The position numbers and the translations under genes are program-made. The notes beneath the pieces are model-generated. The model saw nothing but the letters and a program-made list of their open reading frames with translations. It was not told the origin of the DNA and made no database searches. From Thiobacillus sp. (lineage in GTDB: Bacteria > Pseudomonadota > Gammaproteobacteria > Burkholderiales > Thiobacillaceae): DNA of 64,000 nucleotides. This document shows, piece after piece, positions 36,976 to 48,537 of this stretch. The stretch lies in NCBI GenBank assembly GCA_024708885.1, contig JANJXT010000027.1:59515-123514 (forward strand), given 5' to 3'. Each line of letters opens with the position of its first letter. The first letter of the stretch is position 1.

Positions 36976-38045
36976 GACTGCTCGCACGCTATCTGGCAGC
37001 GCAGGTGCTGGCGGCATCCGGGTTCGTGCTGCTCGGCTTGCTCGTGCTGTTCGCGTTCTTCGACGTCATCCAGGAACTCGGCAGCCTCGGGCGCAACAAT
37101 TACGGTCTCGGCCAGGCGCTGGTGGTGGTGCTGCTGAGCGTGCCGGGCCATCTGTACGAAATCCTGCCGGTGGCGGCGCTGATCGGCACGCTGTTCGCCT
37201 TGTCGCGCCTGGTCGGCAACACCGAGTATGCGGTGATGCGCGTGTCGGGCCTGTCGAACTGGCGTGTGGCCGGCTACTTCGCCGCGATCGGGGTGGTGCT
37301 CTCGCTGCTCCTGCTGCTGCTCGGCGAATATGTGGCACCGTGGTCGGAGCAGGCGGCGCAACGCTTCAAGCTGTCGGCGACGCGGTCCGTCGTGGCGCAG
37401 CAGTTCCGTTCGGGATTGTGGGTGAAGGATGGCAGCACTTTCATCAACGTGCGCGAGGTGATGCCGGACAGCACGCTGCGCGACATCGAGATCTACGGCT
37501 TCGACGCCGAGGGGCGGCTCGGCTGGATTCGTGCTGCGCGCGAGGCCGAGTGGCGTGGGGATCAGGGCTGGAGCCTCGCCGGCGTGATGGAGACGGAATT
37601 CGGCGCGGACGGTTTGCGTGCGATTCACCGGGAGACGCAGGCCTGGCAGTCGGTGCTGACGCCGGACATCCTCAGCGTGCTGCTGGTGGCGCCGGAGCGG
37701 ATGTCGGCGCGCACGCTGTGGCGCTACGTCGCGCATCTGAAGGCGAACAACCAGAAATCCTCACGCTACGAGGTTGCGCTGTGGAGCAAGTTCGTCAACC
37801 CCTTCGTCATCCCGATCATGATGCTGATTGCGATGCCGTTCGCGATCCAGGGGCCGCGCACGGGCGGCACCAGCGGCAAGATCTTCCTTGGCATCCTGGC
37901 GGGCCTGGGCTTCCATCTGCTGAGTCGCCTGTTTGGTCATCTCGGCCTGCTCAACGACTGGCCGCCGGCGGCCGTGGCCACCTTGCCGCTGCTGATCTTC
38001 CTCGGCTTCGCCCTGGCGGGGATCCGCTCGGTGGAGCGGCGCTGA
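36972..38045 (+). CDS. lptG: LptG, LPS export permease
   Basis: A 357-residue partner of LptF with the same layout of two membrane bundles and a central periplasmic domain. The start is GTG 36972, sharing bases with the lptF stop (GTGA), giving VRLLARYLAAQVLAASGF. The motif LYEILPVAALIGTLFALSRL (about 57-76) is typical, as is SVLLVAPERMSARTLW before the second bundle. Without LptFG the outer membrane cannot be built, so the gene is probably essential. Confidence 0.95.
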   Translation: MRLLARYLAAQVLAASGFVLLGLLVLFAFFDVIQELGSLGRNNYGLGQALVVVLLSVPGHLYEILPVAALIGTLFALSRLVGNTEYAVMRVSGLSNWRVAGYFAAIGVVLSLLLLLLGEYVAPWSEQAAQRFKLSATRSVVAQQFRSGLWVKDGSTFINVREVMPDSTLRDIEIYGFDAEGRLGWIRAAREAEWRGDQGWSLAGVMETEFGADGLRAIHRETQAWQSVLTPDILSVLLVAPERMSARTLWRYVAHLKANNQKSSRYEVALWSKFVNPFVIPIMMLIAMPFAIQGPRTGGTSGKIFLGILAGLGFHLLSRLFGHLGLLNDWPPAAVATLPLLIFLGFALAGIRSVERR

Positions 38046-38052
38046 GCCGGGA

Positions 38053-38523
38053 TCAGAGTCCCAGCGTCGTCGCCGACACCTGCATGGGTGATCGCTGCCA
38101 CATGCCCTCGAAGACCTGATGCAGCGGCGCGGCGACGGCCGCATCGTCCGTGTGGAGATTTGCGCGGAGCGCGGACTTGTCCGCGCGCAGGAGTACGCCG
38201 AGACGGTCGGCGAGCACGAAGGCCTCGTCCGGGCGCGGCGCATGCGGGTCGGACTGGCGGATCTGCAGGACATGGCCGAAGTCGCGCACCAGTTGCATCA
38301 GGCGCGGGTGGGTGCGCGCCACACGGTCGATGTCGTCGAGCAGAAACTCGATGCGGCGTCCGCCCCCCGCCACGCAGAACGCGCGCACTGCGGCATGGCG
38401 CTCGACGTCGTCCAATTCGAACAGGGTGAGATCGTGGTCGTACAGCCGCAGCACGCGGCGGCACCCGGCGAGCAGGGCGTCGAACGCGGCGCGCAGTTCG
38501 GACGGCGTTTCGATGGCATTCAT
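38053..38523 (-). CDS. Conserved hypothetical protein
   Basis: A 156-residue soluble protein beginning MNAIETPSELRAAFDALLAG. It looks like one alpha/beta domain (LRLYDHDLTLFELDD...FLLDDIDRVARTHPRLMQLV...FVLADRLGVLLRAD). It is convergent with lptG and divergent from bcp. A TATAAT box is present on its strand at 38567-38562. I do not know its function. Its pattern of short acidic loops has no catalytic signature. Confidence 0.7.
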   Translation of the reverse strand: MNAIETPSELRAAFDALLAGCRRVLRLYDHDLTLFELDDVERHAAVRAFCVAGGGRRIEFLLDDIDRVARTHPRLMQLVRDFGHVLQIRQSDPHAPRPDEAFVLADRLGVLLRADKSALRANLHTDDAAVAAPLHQVFEGMWQRSPMQVSATTLGL

Positions 38524-38617
38524 CCGTGTGGGACCCTCCAGGTGCGGTTCGACAAAAAAATATTATAGCGATGCGTTCCGAGCTAGAATGCGCCGAAAAT
38601 TACAACGCGGAGTTTTC

Positions 38618-39082
38618 ATGCTGAAAGCGGGCGACCCCGCGCCGGACTTTTCCAGTCCGGACGCGGACATGAATTTCGTCGAACTGCCGCAGTTGCGCGG
38701 CAGGATCGTCGTGCTGTTTTTCTATCTGCGGGACGACACGCCGGGCTGCACCGCCGAGGCGATCGAATTTTCCGAACTCGAGGGCGATTTCGCGAGGCTC
38801 GGCGCGGTCGTGCTTGGCGTCTCGCGCGACGACTGCATCCGGCACGGCGAGTTTCGCGACAAGCACGGCATCGGCGTGCCGCTGCTCGCCGACAAGGAAC
38901 AGACGATGAGCGAGGCCTACGGCGTGATGCAGGACAAGGACGTGGACGGCGTCATGCGCAAGAGCGCGGTGCGCGCCACGTTCGTCATCGACAAGCAGGG
39001 CGTCATCCGCCACGCCCTGTATGGCGTTTCCAGCCGCGGCCACGCGGCGGAAGTGCTGGAACTGGTAAAGGAACTCGAATGA
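38618..39082 (+). CDS. bcp: Bcp/PrxQ-type peroxiredoxin
   Basis: A 154-residue thiol peroxidase reducing H2O2 and organic peroxides. The peroxidatic cysteine is in DDTPGCTAEAIEF (about 45), and a further cysteine (DDCIRHG, about 72) may resolve. The usual CxxxxC spacing of some PrxQ proteins is absent. ATG 38618 (MLKAGDPAPDFSSPD) follows a GCGGAG ribosome-binding site, and a TAGAAT -10-like box lies at 38584. The stop overlaps the next start (ATGA). Confidence 0.9.
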   Translation: MLKAGDPAPDFSSPDADMNFVELPQLRGRIVVLFFYLRDDTPGCTAEAIEFSELEGDFARLGAVVLGVSRDDCIRHGEFRDKHGIGVPLLADKEQTMSEAYGVMQDKDVDGVMRKSAVRATFVIDKQGVIRHALYGVSSRGHAAEVLELVKELE

Positions 39083-39561
39083 ACATCTGCAAGGACACCG
39101 TCGTCACCCTCTCCTATGTCGTCCGCGATCTCGACGGCCGCACTCTTGAGGAGAGCGACGAGGCCGTGAGCTACCTGCACGGCGGCTACGACAACATCTT
39201 CCCGCTGGTCGAGCAGGCGCTCGAGGGCAAGGCCACCGGGGAGACGGTCGACCTCAAGCTCCAGCCCGCCGACGCCTTCGGTGAACTGGACGAGGAACTG
39301 GTACGGATCGAGTCGCGCGACGTGTTTCCCGACAACATCGAGGTCGGCATGCAGTTCGTCGGCGCCCCGGTCGAAGGGGGCGAGGAAATGCTCTACACGG
39401 TGACCGATATCGCAGGTGACAAGGTCGTGGTCGACGGCAATCATCCCTACGCGGGCCAGGCGGTGCACTTCCAGTGCACGGTGACCGAGGTGCGGGCCGC
39501 GACGCCCGACGAAGTGGCGCATGGCCATGCCCACGGCGCACACGGCCACCACCATCATTGA
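39079..39561 (+). CDS. slyD: SlyD-like FKBP-type peptidyl-prolyl isomerase
   Basis: A 160-residue cytoplasmic chaperone/isomerase with a metal-binding tail. The FKBP part begins VVTLSYVVRDLDG and has YLHGGYDNIFPLVEQALEGK (about 36-55). An IF (insert-in-flap) domain with FGELDEELVR follows. The last 14 residues hold eight histidines (HGHAHGAHGHHHH), as in SlyD, which delivers nickel in some bacteria. It is translated with bcp (ATGA overlap). Confidence 0.9.
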   Translation: MNICKDTVVTLSYVVRDLDGRTLEESDEAVSYLHGGYDNIFPLVEQALEGKATGETVDLKLQPADAFGELDEELVRIESRDVFPDNIEVGMQFVGAPVEGGEEMLYTVTDIAGDKVVVDGNHPYAGQAVHFQCTVTEVRAATPDEVAHGHAHGAHGHHHH

Positions 39562-39627
39562 CCGCGCGGCGCTCAGGCGGCCGCCTGCTAAAATAGCCGG
39601 CTGACACTCCATTCCTTTCCACGCTTG

Positions 39628-40596
39628 ATGAAAATCACCTTCCTCGACTTCGAGCAGCCGATCGCCGAACTCGAAGCCAAGATCGAAGAACTGCGCTTCG
39701 TGCAGGACGATTCCGCGCTGGACATCTCGGAAGAGATCCGCCGTCTGCAGAAAAAGAGCCAGACGCTTACCCGGGACGTCTACGCCAAGCTTTCTGCCTG
39801 GCAGGTGTCGCAGGTGGCGCGCCATCCGCAGCGTCCCTATACGCTGGATTACGTACAGGGGCTGTTCACCGAATTCGTCGAGTTGCACGGCGACCGCGCC
39901 TTTGCCGACGACGCCGCGATCGTCGGCGGCATGGCGCGCTTCAACGGCGAGCCGGTCATGGTGATCGGCCACCAGAAGGGACGCGACACCAAGGAAAAGA
40001 TCCATCGCAACTTCGGCATGCCGCGTCCCGAAGGGTATCGCAAGGCGCTGCGCCTGATGCGCCTGGCGGAGAAGTTCCGCATGCCGATCCTGACCTTCAT
40101 CGACACGCCCGGCGCCTATCCCGGCATCGGCGCGGAAGAGCGCGGCCAGTCCGAGGCCATCGCGCGCAACCTCTACGTCATGGCCGAATTGCAGACCCCG
40201 ATCATCTGCGCCATCGTCGGCGAGGGCGGCTCGGGCGGCGCCCTGGCGATCGGCGTCGGCGACCGCACCCTGATCCTGCAGTACTCGACCTATTCGGTCA
40301 TCTCCCCCGAAGGCTGCGCCTCGATCCTGTGGAAGAGCGCGGACAAGGCCTCGGTCGCCGCCGAGACGCTGGGCATCACGGCCGATCGGCTGAAAGCGAA
40401 CGGACTGGTCGACCGCATCGTCGACGAACCGCTGGGTGGCGCGCAGCGCGACTGGGACGCCATGTTCCAGGCCATGCGCCGCGCCTTGACCGACACCCTG
40501 GCGGAACTGCGCAGGCAGCCGCTGGATGCCCTGCTGGCCGCGCGCTACCAGCGCCTGCGGGCGTATGGCAGCTTCAAGGAAGTTCCTGCCAAGTAA
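39628..40596 (+). CDS. accA: Acetyl-CoA carboxylase carboxyltransferase subunit alpha
   Basis: A 322-residue subunit that with AccD transfers the carboxyl group from biotin to acetyl-CoA, the first step of fatty-acid synthesis. The ATG at 39628 ([16 protein letters not shown]) is preferred over the TTG just before it. Typical regions are [22 protein letters not shown] (here split: RPYTLDY, about 72, and [11 protein letters not shown], about 88), [15 protein letters not shown] (about 161) and [12 protein letters not shown] (about 196). The 3' end overlaps tilS by 32 bases in another frame. Confidence 0.97.
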   Translation: MKITFLDFEQPIAELEAKIEELRFVQDDSALDISEEIRRLQKKSQTLTRDVYAKLSAWQVSQVARHPQRPYTLDYVQGLFTEFVELHGDRAFADDAAIVGGMARFNGEPVMVIGHQKGRDTKEKIHRNFGMPRPEGYRKALRLMRLAEKFRMPILTFIDTPGAYPGIGAEERGQSEAIARNLYVMAELQTPIICAIVGEGGSGGALAIGVGDRTLILQYSTYSVISPEGCASILWKSADKASVAAETLGITADRLKANGLVDRIVDEPLGGAQRDWDAMFQAMRRALTDTLAELRRQPLDALLAARYQRLRAYGSFKEVPAK

Positions 40597-41950
40597 AGCC
40601 TTCGTCGCCAGCGTGGCGGACGCGCTGGTCCGCCGCGTGCCGCCCGGTGCCCGGCTTGTGCTGGCACTTTCCGGTGGCCTCGATTCGATGGTGCTGCTGC
40701 ATGCCCTGCTCGCCTTGCGCGGCACTCATCCCTTCACCTTGCAGGCCGTTCATGTCCACCACGGCTTGTCGCCAAACGCGGACGCCTGGGCGGATTTCTG
40801 TGCGCGCCAGTGCGCCGCGCATGGCGTGGCGCTGAGTATTCATCGCGTGGCGGTGGCGCGCGACGATGCCGCCGGTATCGAAGCCGCCGCGCGGCGCGCG
40901 CGGCACCGCATCTTCGCTGCCCTGGACGCGGATTTCCTGCTCACCGCGCACCAGCAGGACGATCAGGCCGAGACCTTGCTGTTGCAGCTGCTGCGCGGCG
41001 CCGGACCGAAGGGCCTGGCGGCCATGCCCGAGCTGCAGCGGCGGTCCGGCTGGCGCGCCGCGCATTTGCGCCCCTTGCTCGGCACAGCCCGGACCACCCT
41101 GCGTCACTACGCCGCGATGCACGGCATGGAGTGGGTCGAGGACGACAGCAACGTCGACGTGCGCTACCGGCGCAATGCGCTGCGCCAGGCGGTCATGCCG
41201 CTGCTGGCGGCGCATTTTCCGGGAAGTTCGGCCACGCTTGCGCGCGCGGCCGCGCTGCAGGCGGAGGCCGCGGGGTTGCTCGATGAACTGGCGTGCATCG
41301 ACGCCGCGGCGGCGCTTGCCGGCGAGCGGCTCGACTGCGCCGTGTTGGAACGGCTGACGCCCGCGCGCGCACGCAATCTGCTGCGCCATTTCATCGCCCG
41401 GCACGGCCTGCCCATGCCGCAGGCGCGCGTCCTGGACGAAGCCCTGCGCCAGCTGCTGGCGGCGCGGCACGACGCGCGCGTGCAGGTCAACCTCAGGCCA
41501 TGGTCCTTGTGGCGTTTTCGCGGCGGCGCCTATCTCGTGCCGCCGCTGCCGCCGCCGGCGCCGCCGGTGCGCTGGCAGGGTGAAGCGGCGCTGTGGGTGC
41601 CGGCGGCAGGCGTCGAAGTGAACATGACGCCGATGGCGGGTGCCGGCCTGCGCCGCGCTGCCCTGCAAGGCTGCGTGGTGACGCTCGGCGTGCGCGCAGG
41701 GGGCGAGCGCATCCAGCTGACGCCGGGCGGACCGCATCGCAGCCTGAAGAACCTGTTGCAGGAGCGCGCGGTGCCGCCGTGGCAGCGCGTCTGCCTGCCG
41801 CTGCTGTGGTGCGACGGGCGGCTGGCGTGGGTGCATGGCGTCGGTGCCGATGCCACGTTCCGGGCCGGGCCGGGGGAGGCGGGGATCCAGCCGGGCGTGG
41901 CGGGCGCGCTGCCGGGACAAGACAGCGGGGGGCTGTGCGTGCTATCCTAG
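40565..41950 (+). CDS. tilS: tRNA(Ile)-lysidine synthase
   Basis: Makes lysidine at position 34 of tRNA-Ile(CAU), so that it reads AUA instead of AUG. It has 461 residues from ATG 40565 ([10 protein letters not shown]), inside the accA end. The PP-loop is [16 protein letters not shown] (about 30-45), with [12 protein letters not shown] and [21 protein letters not shown]. The C-terminal substrate-binding domain has [16 protein letters not shown] and [16 protein letters not shown]. The accA-tilS pairing is common in Betaproteobacteria. Confidence 0.95.
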   Translation: MAASRKFLPSKAFVASVADALVRRVPPGARLVLALSGGLDSMVLLHALLALRGTHPFTLQAVHVHHGLSPNADAWADFCARQCAAHGVALSIHRVAVARDDAAGIEAAARRARHRIFAALDADFLLTAHQQDDQAETLLLQLLRGAGPKGLAAMPELQRRSGWRAAHLRPLLGTARTTLRHYAAMHGMEWVEDDSNVDVRYRRNALRQAVMPLLAAHFPGSSATLARAAALQAEAAGLLDELACIDAAAALAGERLDCAVLERLTPARARNLLRHFIARHGLPMPQARVLDEALRQLLAARHDARVQVNLRPWSLWRFRGGAYLVPPLPPPAPPVRWQGEAALWVPAAGVEVNMTPMAGAGLRRAALQGCVVTLGVRAGGERIQLTPGGPHRSLKNLLQERAVPPWQRVCLPLLWCDGRLAWVHGVGADATFRAGPGEAGIQPGVAGALPGQDSGGLCVLS

Positions 41951-42005
41951 CGGGCTGATTTTCATCGTTTTTTGAACCGTTTCCCACCCGATCTGGAGCA
42001 TGCAC

Positions 42006-42434
42006 ATGGCTGTTCAGCGCACTTTTTCCATCATCAAGCCCGACGCCGTCAAAAAGAACGTGATCGGCAAGATCGTCAGCCGTTTCGAGACCAACGGCCT
42101 GACGATCGTGGCGTCGAGAATGAAGCACCTTTCGCGTCAGGAAGCCGAAGGCTTCTACGCCGTGCACAAGGAGCGTCCCTTCTTCAAGGATCTGGTCGAG
42201 TTCATGGTGTCCGGCCCCGTCGTGCTGCAGGTGCTCGAGGGCGAGGACGCCATTGCCAAGAACCGCGCACTGATGGGCGCGACCGATCCGAAGAAGGCCG
42301 AGCCGGGCACCATCCGCGCCGATTTCGCCGAGAGCATCGATGCCAACGCCGTGCACGGCTCCGACGCGCCGGAAACCGCGGCGATCGAGATCGCCTATTT
42401 CTTCCCCGGCTGCGACGTCTACGCCGGCCGTTGA
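42006..42434 (+). CDS. ndk: Nucleoside diphosphate kinase
   Basis: A 142-residue enzyme moving the gamma phosphate between nucleoside triphosphates and diphosphates. The second ATG ([15 protein letters not shown]) matches homologues and lies eight bases after GGAG. The active-site histidine is in [10 protein letters not shown] (about 116). Also seen: [18 protein letters not shown]. Gene order ndk-rlmN-pilW-rodZ-ispG-hisS-yfgM-bamB-der is a well-known proteobacterial block. Confidence 0.97.
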   Translation: MAVQRTFSIIKPDAVKKNVIGKIVSRFETNGLTIVASRMKHLSRQEAEGFYAVHKERPFFKDLVEFMVSGPVVLQVLEGEDAIAKNRALMGATDPKKAEPGTIRADFAESIDANAVHGSDAPETAAIEIAYFFPGCDVYAGR

Positions 42435-42467
42435 TTTGAAACGCGCGCAGCGAGACCTCGTCCCCCT

Positions 42468-42511
42468 CTCCTGCTTGCGGGAGGTCGTGCAGCGACGTGC
42501 CCGCTTGCGGG
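42468..42511. repeat. Two small hairpins with GCTTGCGGG after ndk
   Basis: CTCCTGC-TT-GCGGGAG (42468-42483) and CCCGC-TT-GCGGG (42500-42511) share the core GCTTGCGGG. They resemble dispersed short palindromes of intergenic DNA and could also act as a weak terminator. Confidence 0.5.
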
Positions 42512-42559
42512 TTTAGTCGATTGCCGGGTGGTTTCATCAGGGCGGGGAAGGGAACACGC

Positions 42560-43659
<1,100 letters not shown>

Positions 43660-43663
<4 letters not shown>

Positions 43664-44430
43664 AAAACCGGACAAGTCTTCTGGCGGTGCTCCTGGTGTG
43701 CGGCTGCGCCAGCGTGCCGCCCGGCGGTGACGCTACATCGGGCAAGACGGCCGACAGTGAAACCGGCCAGCGTGCCCGCGCCTTCACCGACCTGGCGAGC
43801 GCCTATTACATGCGAGGACAGTACAAGGTCGCGCTTGACGAGCTGCGCAAGGCGATCACGGCGGAAAACCGCTATGGGCCTGCCTACAACGTCTACGGGC
43901 TGATCTACATGGAGCTCGCCGAGGACAGGCTGGCGGAAGACAATTTCCGGCGCGCCATCGAACTCGACCGCAACGATTCCGAGGCACGCAACAACCTGGG
44001 CTGGTTCCTGTGCACCCGCGGCCGCTACGACGAAGGGCTGGAGCAGTTTGCCGCGGCCCTGCGCAACCCGCTTTATCCCTACCCCGAACGGGCCATGGCC
44101 AACGCCGGACTGTGTGCGGAGAAGAAGGGTGATCTCGCGCTGGCCGAGGCCAATCTGCAGAAATCGCTCAAGTTGCAGCCGGACAACGCGAATACGCTGC
44201 TCAAGCTTGCCGGCCTGCGCTTTCGCCAGGGCCAGTTGACGGACGCGCAGCGCCTGCTGGCGCGCCATGCCGAGCTCGCGCCACCCACTGCGGAGAGCCT
44301 GTGGCTCGGCGTGCGCGTGGAACGCAGGCTGGGCGACCGTTCGCAGGAGGCGGTCTACGGACAACAGCTGCGCAAGCGTTTTCCCGATTCCGACGAGGCG
44401 CGCCGTCTGCTGGCGGGCCAGTACGAATGA
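43660..44430 (+). CDS. pilW: PilW/PilF-type TPR lipoprotein
   Basis: A 256-residue outer-membrane pilotin needed for assembly of the type IV pilus secretin PilQ. GTG 43660 overlaps the rlmN stop. The signal ends with lipobox VLLVCGCAS. Six TPR-like repeats follow (e.g. [20 protein letters not shown] about 50, [20 protein letters not shown] about 115). No other pil genes lie in the window, which is usual since pilW sits in the ispG-hisS block. Confidence 0.9.
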
Positions 44431-45260
44431 GCGATGCCGTGCCAGCACCGGTCGGGCAGACCCTGCGCCAGACGCGCGAGGCGCAGGGTCTCGGCGTCGA
44501 TGACGTGGCGGCACGGCTGCGCCTGATGCGTCGCCAGATCGAGGCCATGGAGGCCGACGATTTCGACAGCCTGGGCCAGCCCGTGTTCGCGCGCGGTTTC
44601 GTGCGCAATTATGCGCGCTTGCTGGGGCTTGTCCCCGAACCCTTGCTGGATGGCATGGGCGGGGCACCGGACGAACAGGTCGTGACGCGTCCCGAGGCCT
44701 CGCCGCCTGCGCGCAGCTGGTTCACCTCGCCCTGGTTGCTGCTCCTGCTGTTCGCCGTGCTCGTGCTGGCGGCGGTGCCGGTGGCGCTCTACTGGTGGCT
44801 CAACAGCGACGAAGACGAGACGCCCGCCCGCGCGGTGGTGGCGCCGCTCGTCGCGCCGGCAAATCCCGCGCTGGCGGCTACGGCCGACACGGCGCCGGCC
44901 GTTCCGTCGGCATCGCTCGAAGCGCCGCCTGCGCCGGAAACGCCCGCGTCGGTGCCGGCCACGCAAGACGCCATCGTCGCGGCCGTGGACGAAGCGCCCG
45001 CGGCTGAGGCGCCGGTTGTGCGCGGTGTGCTGTATCTGGAATTCGGCGCCGATTCATGGGTCGAAATCCGCGATGCGACGGGACGTGTGCTGCACCGCCA
45101 GCTCGACACGGCCGGCAGCAGCATCGAGGTGCGTGGCGAGCCGCCGTTCGATGTGGTCGTCGGTAACGCCGCGCAGGTGCGCATGACCTACAACGGGCGC
45201 CCGATCGATCTCAAACCCTTCATCGACGTGACGGTCGCGCGCTTCACGCTCGAAGAATGA
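44427..45260 (+). CDS. rodZ: RodZ-like cytoskeletal/HTH membrane protein
   Basis: A 277-residue single-pass inner-membrane protein that links MreB to the cell-wall machinery. The N-terminal Cro-type HTH is at about 10-70 ([19 protein letters not shown]... [12 protein letters not shown]). The membrane helix is at about 102-125. An Ala/Pro-rich periplasmic linker and a C-terminal DUF4115 domain ([20 protein letters not shown], about 195-214) follow. The ATG overlaps the pilW stop (ATGA). Confidence 0.92.
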   Translation: MSDAVPAPVGQTLRQTREAQGLGVDDVAARLRLMRRQIEAMEADDFDSLGQPVFARGFVRNYARLLGLVPEPLLDGMGGAPDEQVVTRPEASPPARSWFTSPWLLLLLFAVLVLAAVPVALYWWLNSDEDETPARAVVAPLVAPANPALAATADTAPAVPSASLEAPPAPETPASVPATQDAIVAAVDEAPAAEAPVVRGVLYLEFGADSWVEIRDATGRVLHRQLDTAGSSIEVRGEPPFDVVVGNAAQVRMTYNGRPIDLKPFIDVTVARFTLEE

Positions 45261-46516
45261 TTCAACCTGAAGAAAGTCGAGCCGCAAACATGAAGTCGCA
45301 GATTGTTCGTCGTTCCACCCGCCCGGTACGGATCGGCGAGGTTCGGGTCGGCGGCGACGCGCCGGTGGTGGTGCAGTCGATGACCAACACCGATACCGCC
45401 GACGTCACGGCCACCGTGCATCAGGTACAGGCGCTCGCCGACGCCGGCTCGGAACTGGTACGCGTCACCGTCAACACTGCGGAAGCCGCCGCCGCGGTGC
45501 CGCGCATCCGCGCTCGCCTCGACGCGCTGGGCTGTCGCGTGCCGCTGGTCGGCGATTTTCATTTCAACGGCCACAAATTGCTGACGCAGGAACCGGCGTG
45601 CGCCGAGGCGCTCGCGAAGTACCGCATCAACCCCGGCAATCTCGGGCGCGGCAGCAAGCGTGACGAGCAGTTTTCCACGCTGATCGACGTGGCATGCCGC
45701 CACGGCAAGCCGGTGCGCATCGGCGTCAACTGGGGCAGCCTCGACCCGCTGCTGGCGGCGCGCATGATGGACGAGAACGCGCGCCTCGCCGAGCCGCTCG
45801 ACCCGGACGTCGTGATGCGCCAGGCCATGGTCGCCTCCGCGCTCGAGTCGGCGGCGAAGGCCGAGGCACTCGGCCTTGCCGGCGACCGTATCATTCTGTC
45901 GTGCAAGATGAGCCGGGTGCAGGATCTGATCGCGGTGTACCGCGACCTGTCGGCGCAGTGCGACTATCCGCTGCATCTGGGGCTCACCGAAGCCGGCATG
46001 GGCAGCAAGGGCATCGTCGCCTCGACCGCCGCCTTGGCGGTGCTGCTGCAGGAAGGGATTGGCGATACCATCCGCGTCTCGCTCACCCCCGAACCCGGCG
46101 GCGACCGCACGCTGGAGGTGCGCGTCGCGCAGGAAATCCTGCAGGCGCTGGGCCTGCGCGCGTTCACGCCCCAGGTCACCGCCTGTCCGGGGTGTGGGCG
46201 CACCACCTCGACCGTGTTCCAGGAGCTTGCCCAGGCGATCGAGACCTACCTTCGCACGCAGATGCCGCTGTGGCGCAGCCAGTATCCGGGTGTCGAGACC
46301 ATGCAGGTCGCGGTGATGGGATGCGTGGTCAACGGGCCTGGCGAATCGAAACACGCCAACATCGGCATTTCCCTGCCCGGCACCGGCGAAGTGCCGGTGG
46401 CGCCGGTGTACGTCGACGGCGAAAAGACGGTGACACTGAAGGGCGAGAGGATCGCCGAGGAATTCCAGGCCATCGTCGAAGATTACGTGTGCAGGCGTTA
46501 TGGCGCTGACGAGTAA
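45257..46516 (+). CDS. ispG: IspG, 4-hydroxy-3-methylbut-2-enyl diphosphate synthase
   Basis: A 419-residue [4Fe-4S] enzyme of the non-mevalonate isoprenoid pathway, reducing the cyclodiphosphate MEcPP to HMBPP. Two starts are possible: ATG 45257 overlapping the rodZ stop, or ATG 45290 ([13 protein letters not shown]), nearer the conserved part. Signature segments are [14 protein letters not shown] (about 37), YRINPGNLG (about 122), cluster-binding ACPGCGRT (about 310) and [10 protein letters not shown] (about 355). An unusual long inverted repeat follows before hisS. Confidence 0.97.
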   Translation: MIQPEESRAANMKSQIVRRSTRPVRIGEVRVGGDAPVVVQSMTNTDTADVTATVHQVQALADAGSELVRVTVNTAEAAAAVPRIRARLDALGCRVPLVGDFHFNGHKLLTQEPACAEALAKYRINPGNLGRGSKRDEQFSTLIDVACRHGKPVRIGVNWGSLDPLLAARMMDENARLAEPLDPDVVMRQAMVASALESAAKAEALGLAGDRIILSCKMSRVQDLIAVYRDLSAQCDYPLHLGLTEAGMGSKGIVASTAALAVLLQEGIGDTIRVSLTPEPGGDRTLEVRVAQEILQALGLRAFTPQVTACPGCGRTTSTVFQELAQAIETYLRTQMPLWRSQYPGVETMQVAVMGCVVNGPGESKHANIGISLPGTGEVPVAPVYVDGEKTVTLKGERIAEEFQAIVEDYVCRRYGADE

Positions 46517-46523
46517 ACCATTA

Positions 46524-46603
46524 ACCACAGAGACACGGAGACACAGAGAACGCCCATGCGTGATATCCAACCGTTTTTCTCTGTGTCTCCGTGCCTCTGT
46601 GGT
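46524..46603. repeat. Long inverted repeat, CACAGAGACACGG type
   Basis: Two 27-base arms (46524-46550 and 46577-46603) are reverse complements with one mismatch, separated by 26 bases. The arm contains ACCACAGAGACACGGAG. It fills nearly the whole gap between ispG and hisS. Similar CACAGAGACACGGAG palindromes are dispersed in many environmental bacterial genomes. A transcript would fold into a strong hairpin. Confidence 0.95.
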
Positions 46604-46615
46604 GAGATCTTGTAG

Positions 46616-47881
46616 ATGAGCAACCCCATCCAATCCGTGCGCGGCATGAACGACTGCCTACCCGATGCCGCCGACACATGGCAGGCGTTCGAGGCGATCG
46701 TGCGCGATTGGCTGCGGCGCTATGGGTATCGGGAAATCCGCACGCCGATTCTCGAGCACACTGGTCTTTTCAAGCGTGCCATCGGTGAGGTCACCGACAT
46801 CGTCGAGAAGGAGATGTATACCTTCGTCGACGAACTGAACGGCGAATCGCTGACGCTGCGCCCCGAAGGCACGGCGTCGTCGGTGCGCGCGGTGATCCAG
46901 CACAACCTCCTGTACGACGGCGGCAAGCGCCTGTGGTACACGGGACCGATGTTCCGTCATGAGCGTCCGCAGAAGGGACGCTATCGGCAATTCCACCAGG
47001 TTGGCGTCGAGGCGCTGGGATTCGCCGGGCCGGATACCGACGCCGAACTGATCGTCATGTGCGCCGACCTCTGGCGCGAGCTTGGCATCGCGCCGACGCT
47101 GCAACTCAACACCCTGGGCGACCACGCCGCACGGCAGCGCCACCGCGCCAGGCTGATCGCGCATTACGAGGCACACCGCGATGTGCTCGACGCCGATGCG
47201 CAACGCCGCCTGCACAGCAATCCGCTGCGCATCCTCGACAGCAAGAACCCGGCGATGCAGGCGATCAACGACGCCGCGCCGAAGCTGATGGACGAGCTGG
47301 AGGACGAGGCGTTGGCGCATTTCGACGCCGTGCAGCAACGCCTGCACGCCAGCGGCATCGCCTACGAAATCAATCCGCGTCTGGTGCGTGGGCTGGACTA
47401 TTACAATCGCACCGTGTTCGAATGGGTGACCGACCAGCTCGGTGCGCAGGGCACGGTGTGTGCCGGCGGGCGCTACGACGGGCTGATTGCCCAGTTGGGT
47501 GGCAAGCCGGCGCCGGCAGCCGGCTTCGCCATGGGCATCGAGCGCCTGCTCGCGCTGGTCGATGCGGGGGGGCGCGCGCTGGAGACAGCCGCGCCCGATG
47601 CCTACGTCGTCCACGCCGGCGCGGCAGCCGAGGCTTACGCCTGGCAGGTCGCCGCGGTGCTGCGCGGCGCCGGCCTCGCCGCCATCCTGCATTGCGGCGG
47701 CGGCAGCTTCAAGGCGCAGATGAAGAAGGCCGATGCCAGCCGTGCACGGTATGCGGTCATCATCGGCGACGACGAAGCCGCGGCGCAGCAGGTGACGCTG
47801 AAACCGCTGCGCGGCACCGGCGAACAGACCCGCGTCGAACTGGCGCTGGCCATCGACTATCTGAACAACGCAACAACCTGA
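46616..47881 (+). CDS. hisS: Histidyl-tRNA synthetase
   Basis: A 421-residue class II synthetase. Motif 1 is [21 protein letters not shown] (here noted as [11 protein letters not shown], about 37). Motif 2 is [17 protein letters not shown] (about 111). The HisRS signatures are [15 protein letters not shown] (about 257) and AGGRYDGL (about 283). Motif 3 is [11 protein letters not shown] (about 300). An anticodon-binding domain ends the protein. The ATG comes 13 bases after the inverted repeat, so the hairpin could influence translation. Confidence 0.97.
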   Translation: MSNPIQSVRGMNDCLPDAADTWQAFEAIVRDWLRRYGYREIRTPILEHTGLFKRAIGEVTDIVEKEMYTFVDELNGESLTLRPEGTASSVRAVIQHNLLYDGGKRLWYTGPMFRHERPQKGRYRQFHQVGVEALGFAGPDTDAELIVMCADLWRELGIAPTLQLNTLGDHAARQRHRARLIAHYEAHRDVLDADAQRRLHSNPLRILDSKNPAMQAINDAAPKLMDELEDEALAHFDAVQQRLHASGIAYEINPRLVRGLDYYNRTVFEWVTDQLGAQGTVCAGGRYDGLIAQLGGKPAPAAGFAMGIERLLALVDAGGRALETAAPDAYVVHAGAAAEAYAWQVAAVLRGAGLAAILHCGGGSFKAQMKKADASRARYAVIIGDDEAAAQQVTLKPLRGTGEQTRVELALAIDYLNNATT

Positions 47882-47895
47882 GAAAGCTACGCGCA

Positions 47896-48537
47896 ATGGC
47901 AACTTACGATCTCGACGAGCAGGAACGGCTGGACGAACTGAAAGCCTGGTGGAAGCGCTGGGGCAACCTGGTGCTGATCGGCGTGGCGGTGGTCGTGGCC
48001 GCCGGGGCCGGCTGGCGCTACTGGCAGCAGCGCACGCTGACGCAGAGTCTGGAGGCCGCGGCCGTGTACGAGCGGCTGACGCAATCGCTCGTCGCCAACG
48101 ACGTGAAAGGCGCGCGCGAGACGGGGGGGCTGCTGCTCGATCAGTACCAGGGCACGGCCTATGCGCCGCGCGCGGCGCTGGCGCTGGCGCGCGTCAATGC
48201 CGCCAGCGGCGATCTGAAGAGCGCGCAGGCGCAGCTGGAATGGGCGCTTGCCCACGCCAAGGAAGCCGGGCTGAAAGACCTCGCCCGCCTGCGCCTGGCG
48301 GGCGTGCAGCTCGACCAGAAAGCCTACGATGCAGCACTGAAGACGCTCGGCGGCAGCCACAGCGACGCCTTCGCCGCGCGCTTCGACGATATGCGGGGTG
48401 ACATCCTGCTCGCGCAGGGCAAGGCAGACGAGGCGCGCGCCGCCTATCAGGCGGCCTTGGGCAAGCTGGGCGAGGACAACCCCTATCGCAGCATCGTCGA
48501 ACTCAAGCTCGACGACCTGGGAGGAGCGGCCAAGTGA
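47896..48537 (+). CDS. yfgM: YfgM-like TPR membrane protein
   Basis: A 213-residue single-pass inner-membrane protein: short acidic N-terminus (MATYDLDEQERLDELKAWW), membrane helix at about 23-42, and a periplasmic TPR domain. This is the ancillary SecYEG-associated chaperone YfgM of the hisS-bamB region (Pfam TPR_21). It lies 14 bases after hisS, and its stop overlaps the bamB GTG. Confidence 0.9.
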   Translation: MATYDLDEQERLDELKAWWKRWGNLVLIGVAVVVAAGAGWRYWQQRTLTQSLEAAAVYERLTQSLVANDVKGARETGGLLLDQYQGTAYAPRAALALARVNAASGDLKSAQAQLEWALAHAKEAGLKDLARLRLAGVQLDQKAYDAALKTLGGSHSDAFAARFDDMRGDILLAQGKADEARAAYQAALGKLGEDNPYRSIVELKLDDLGGAAK

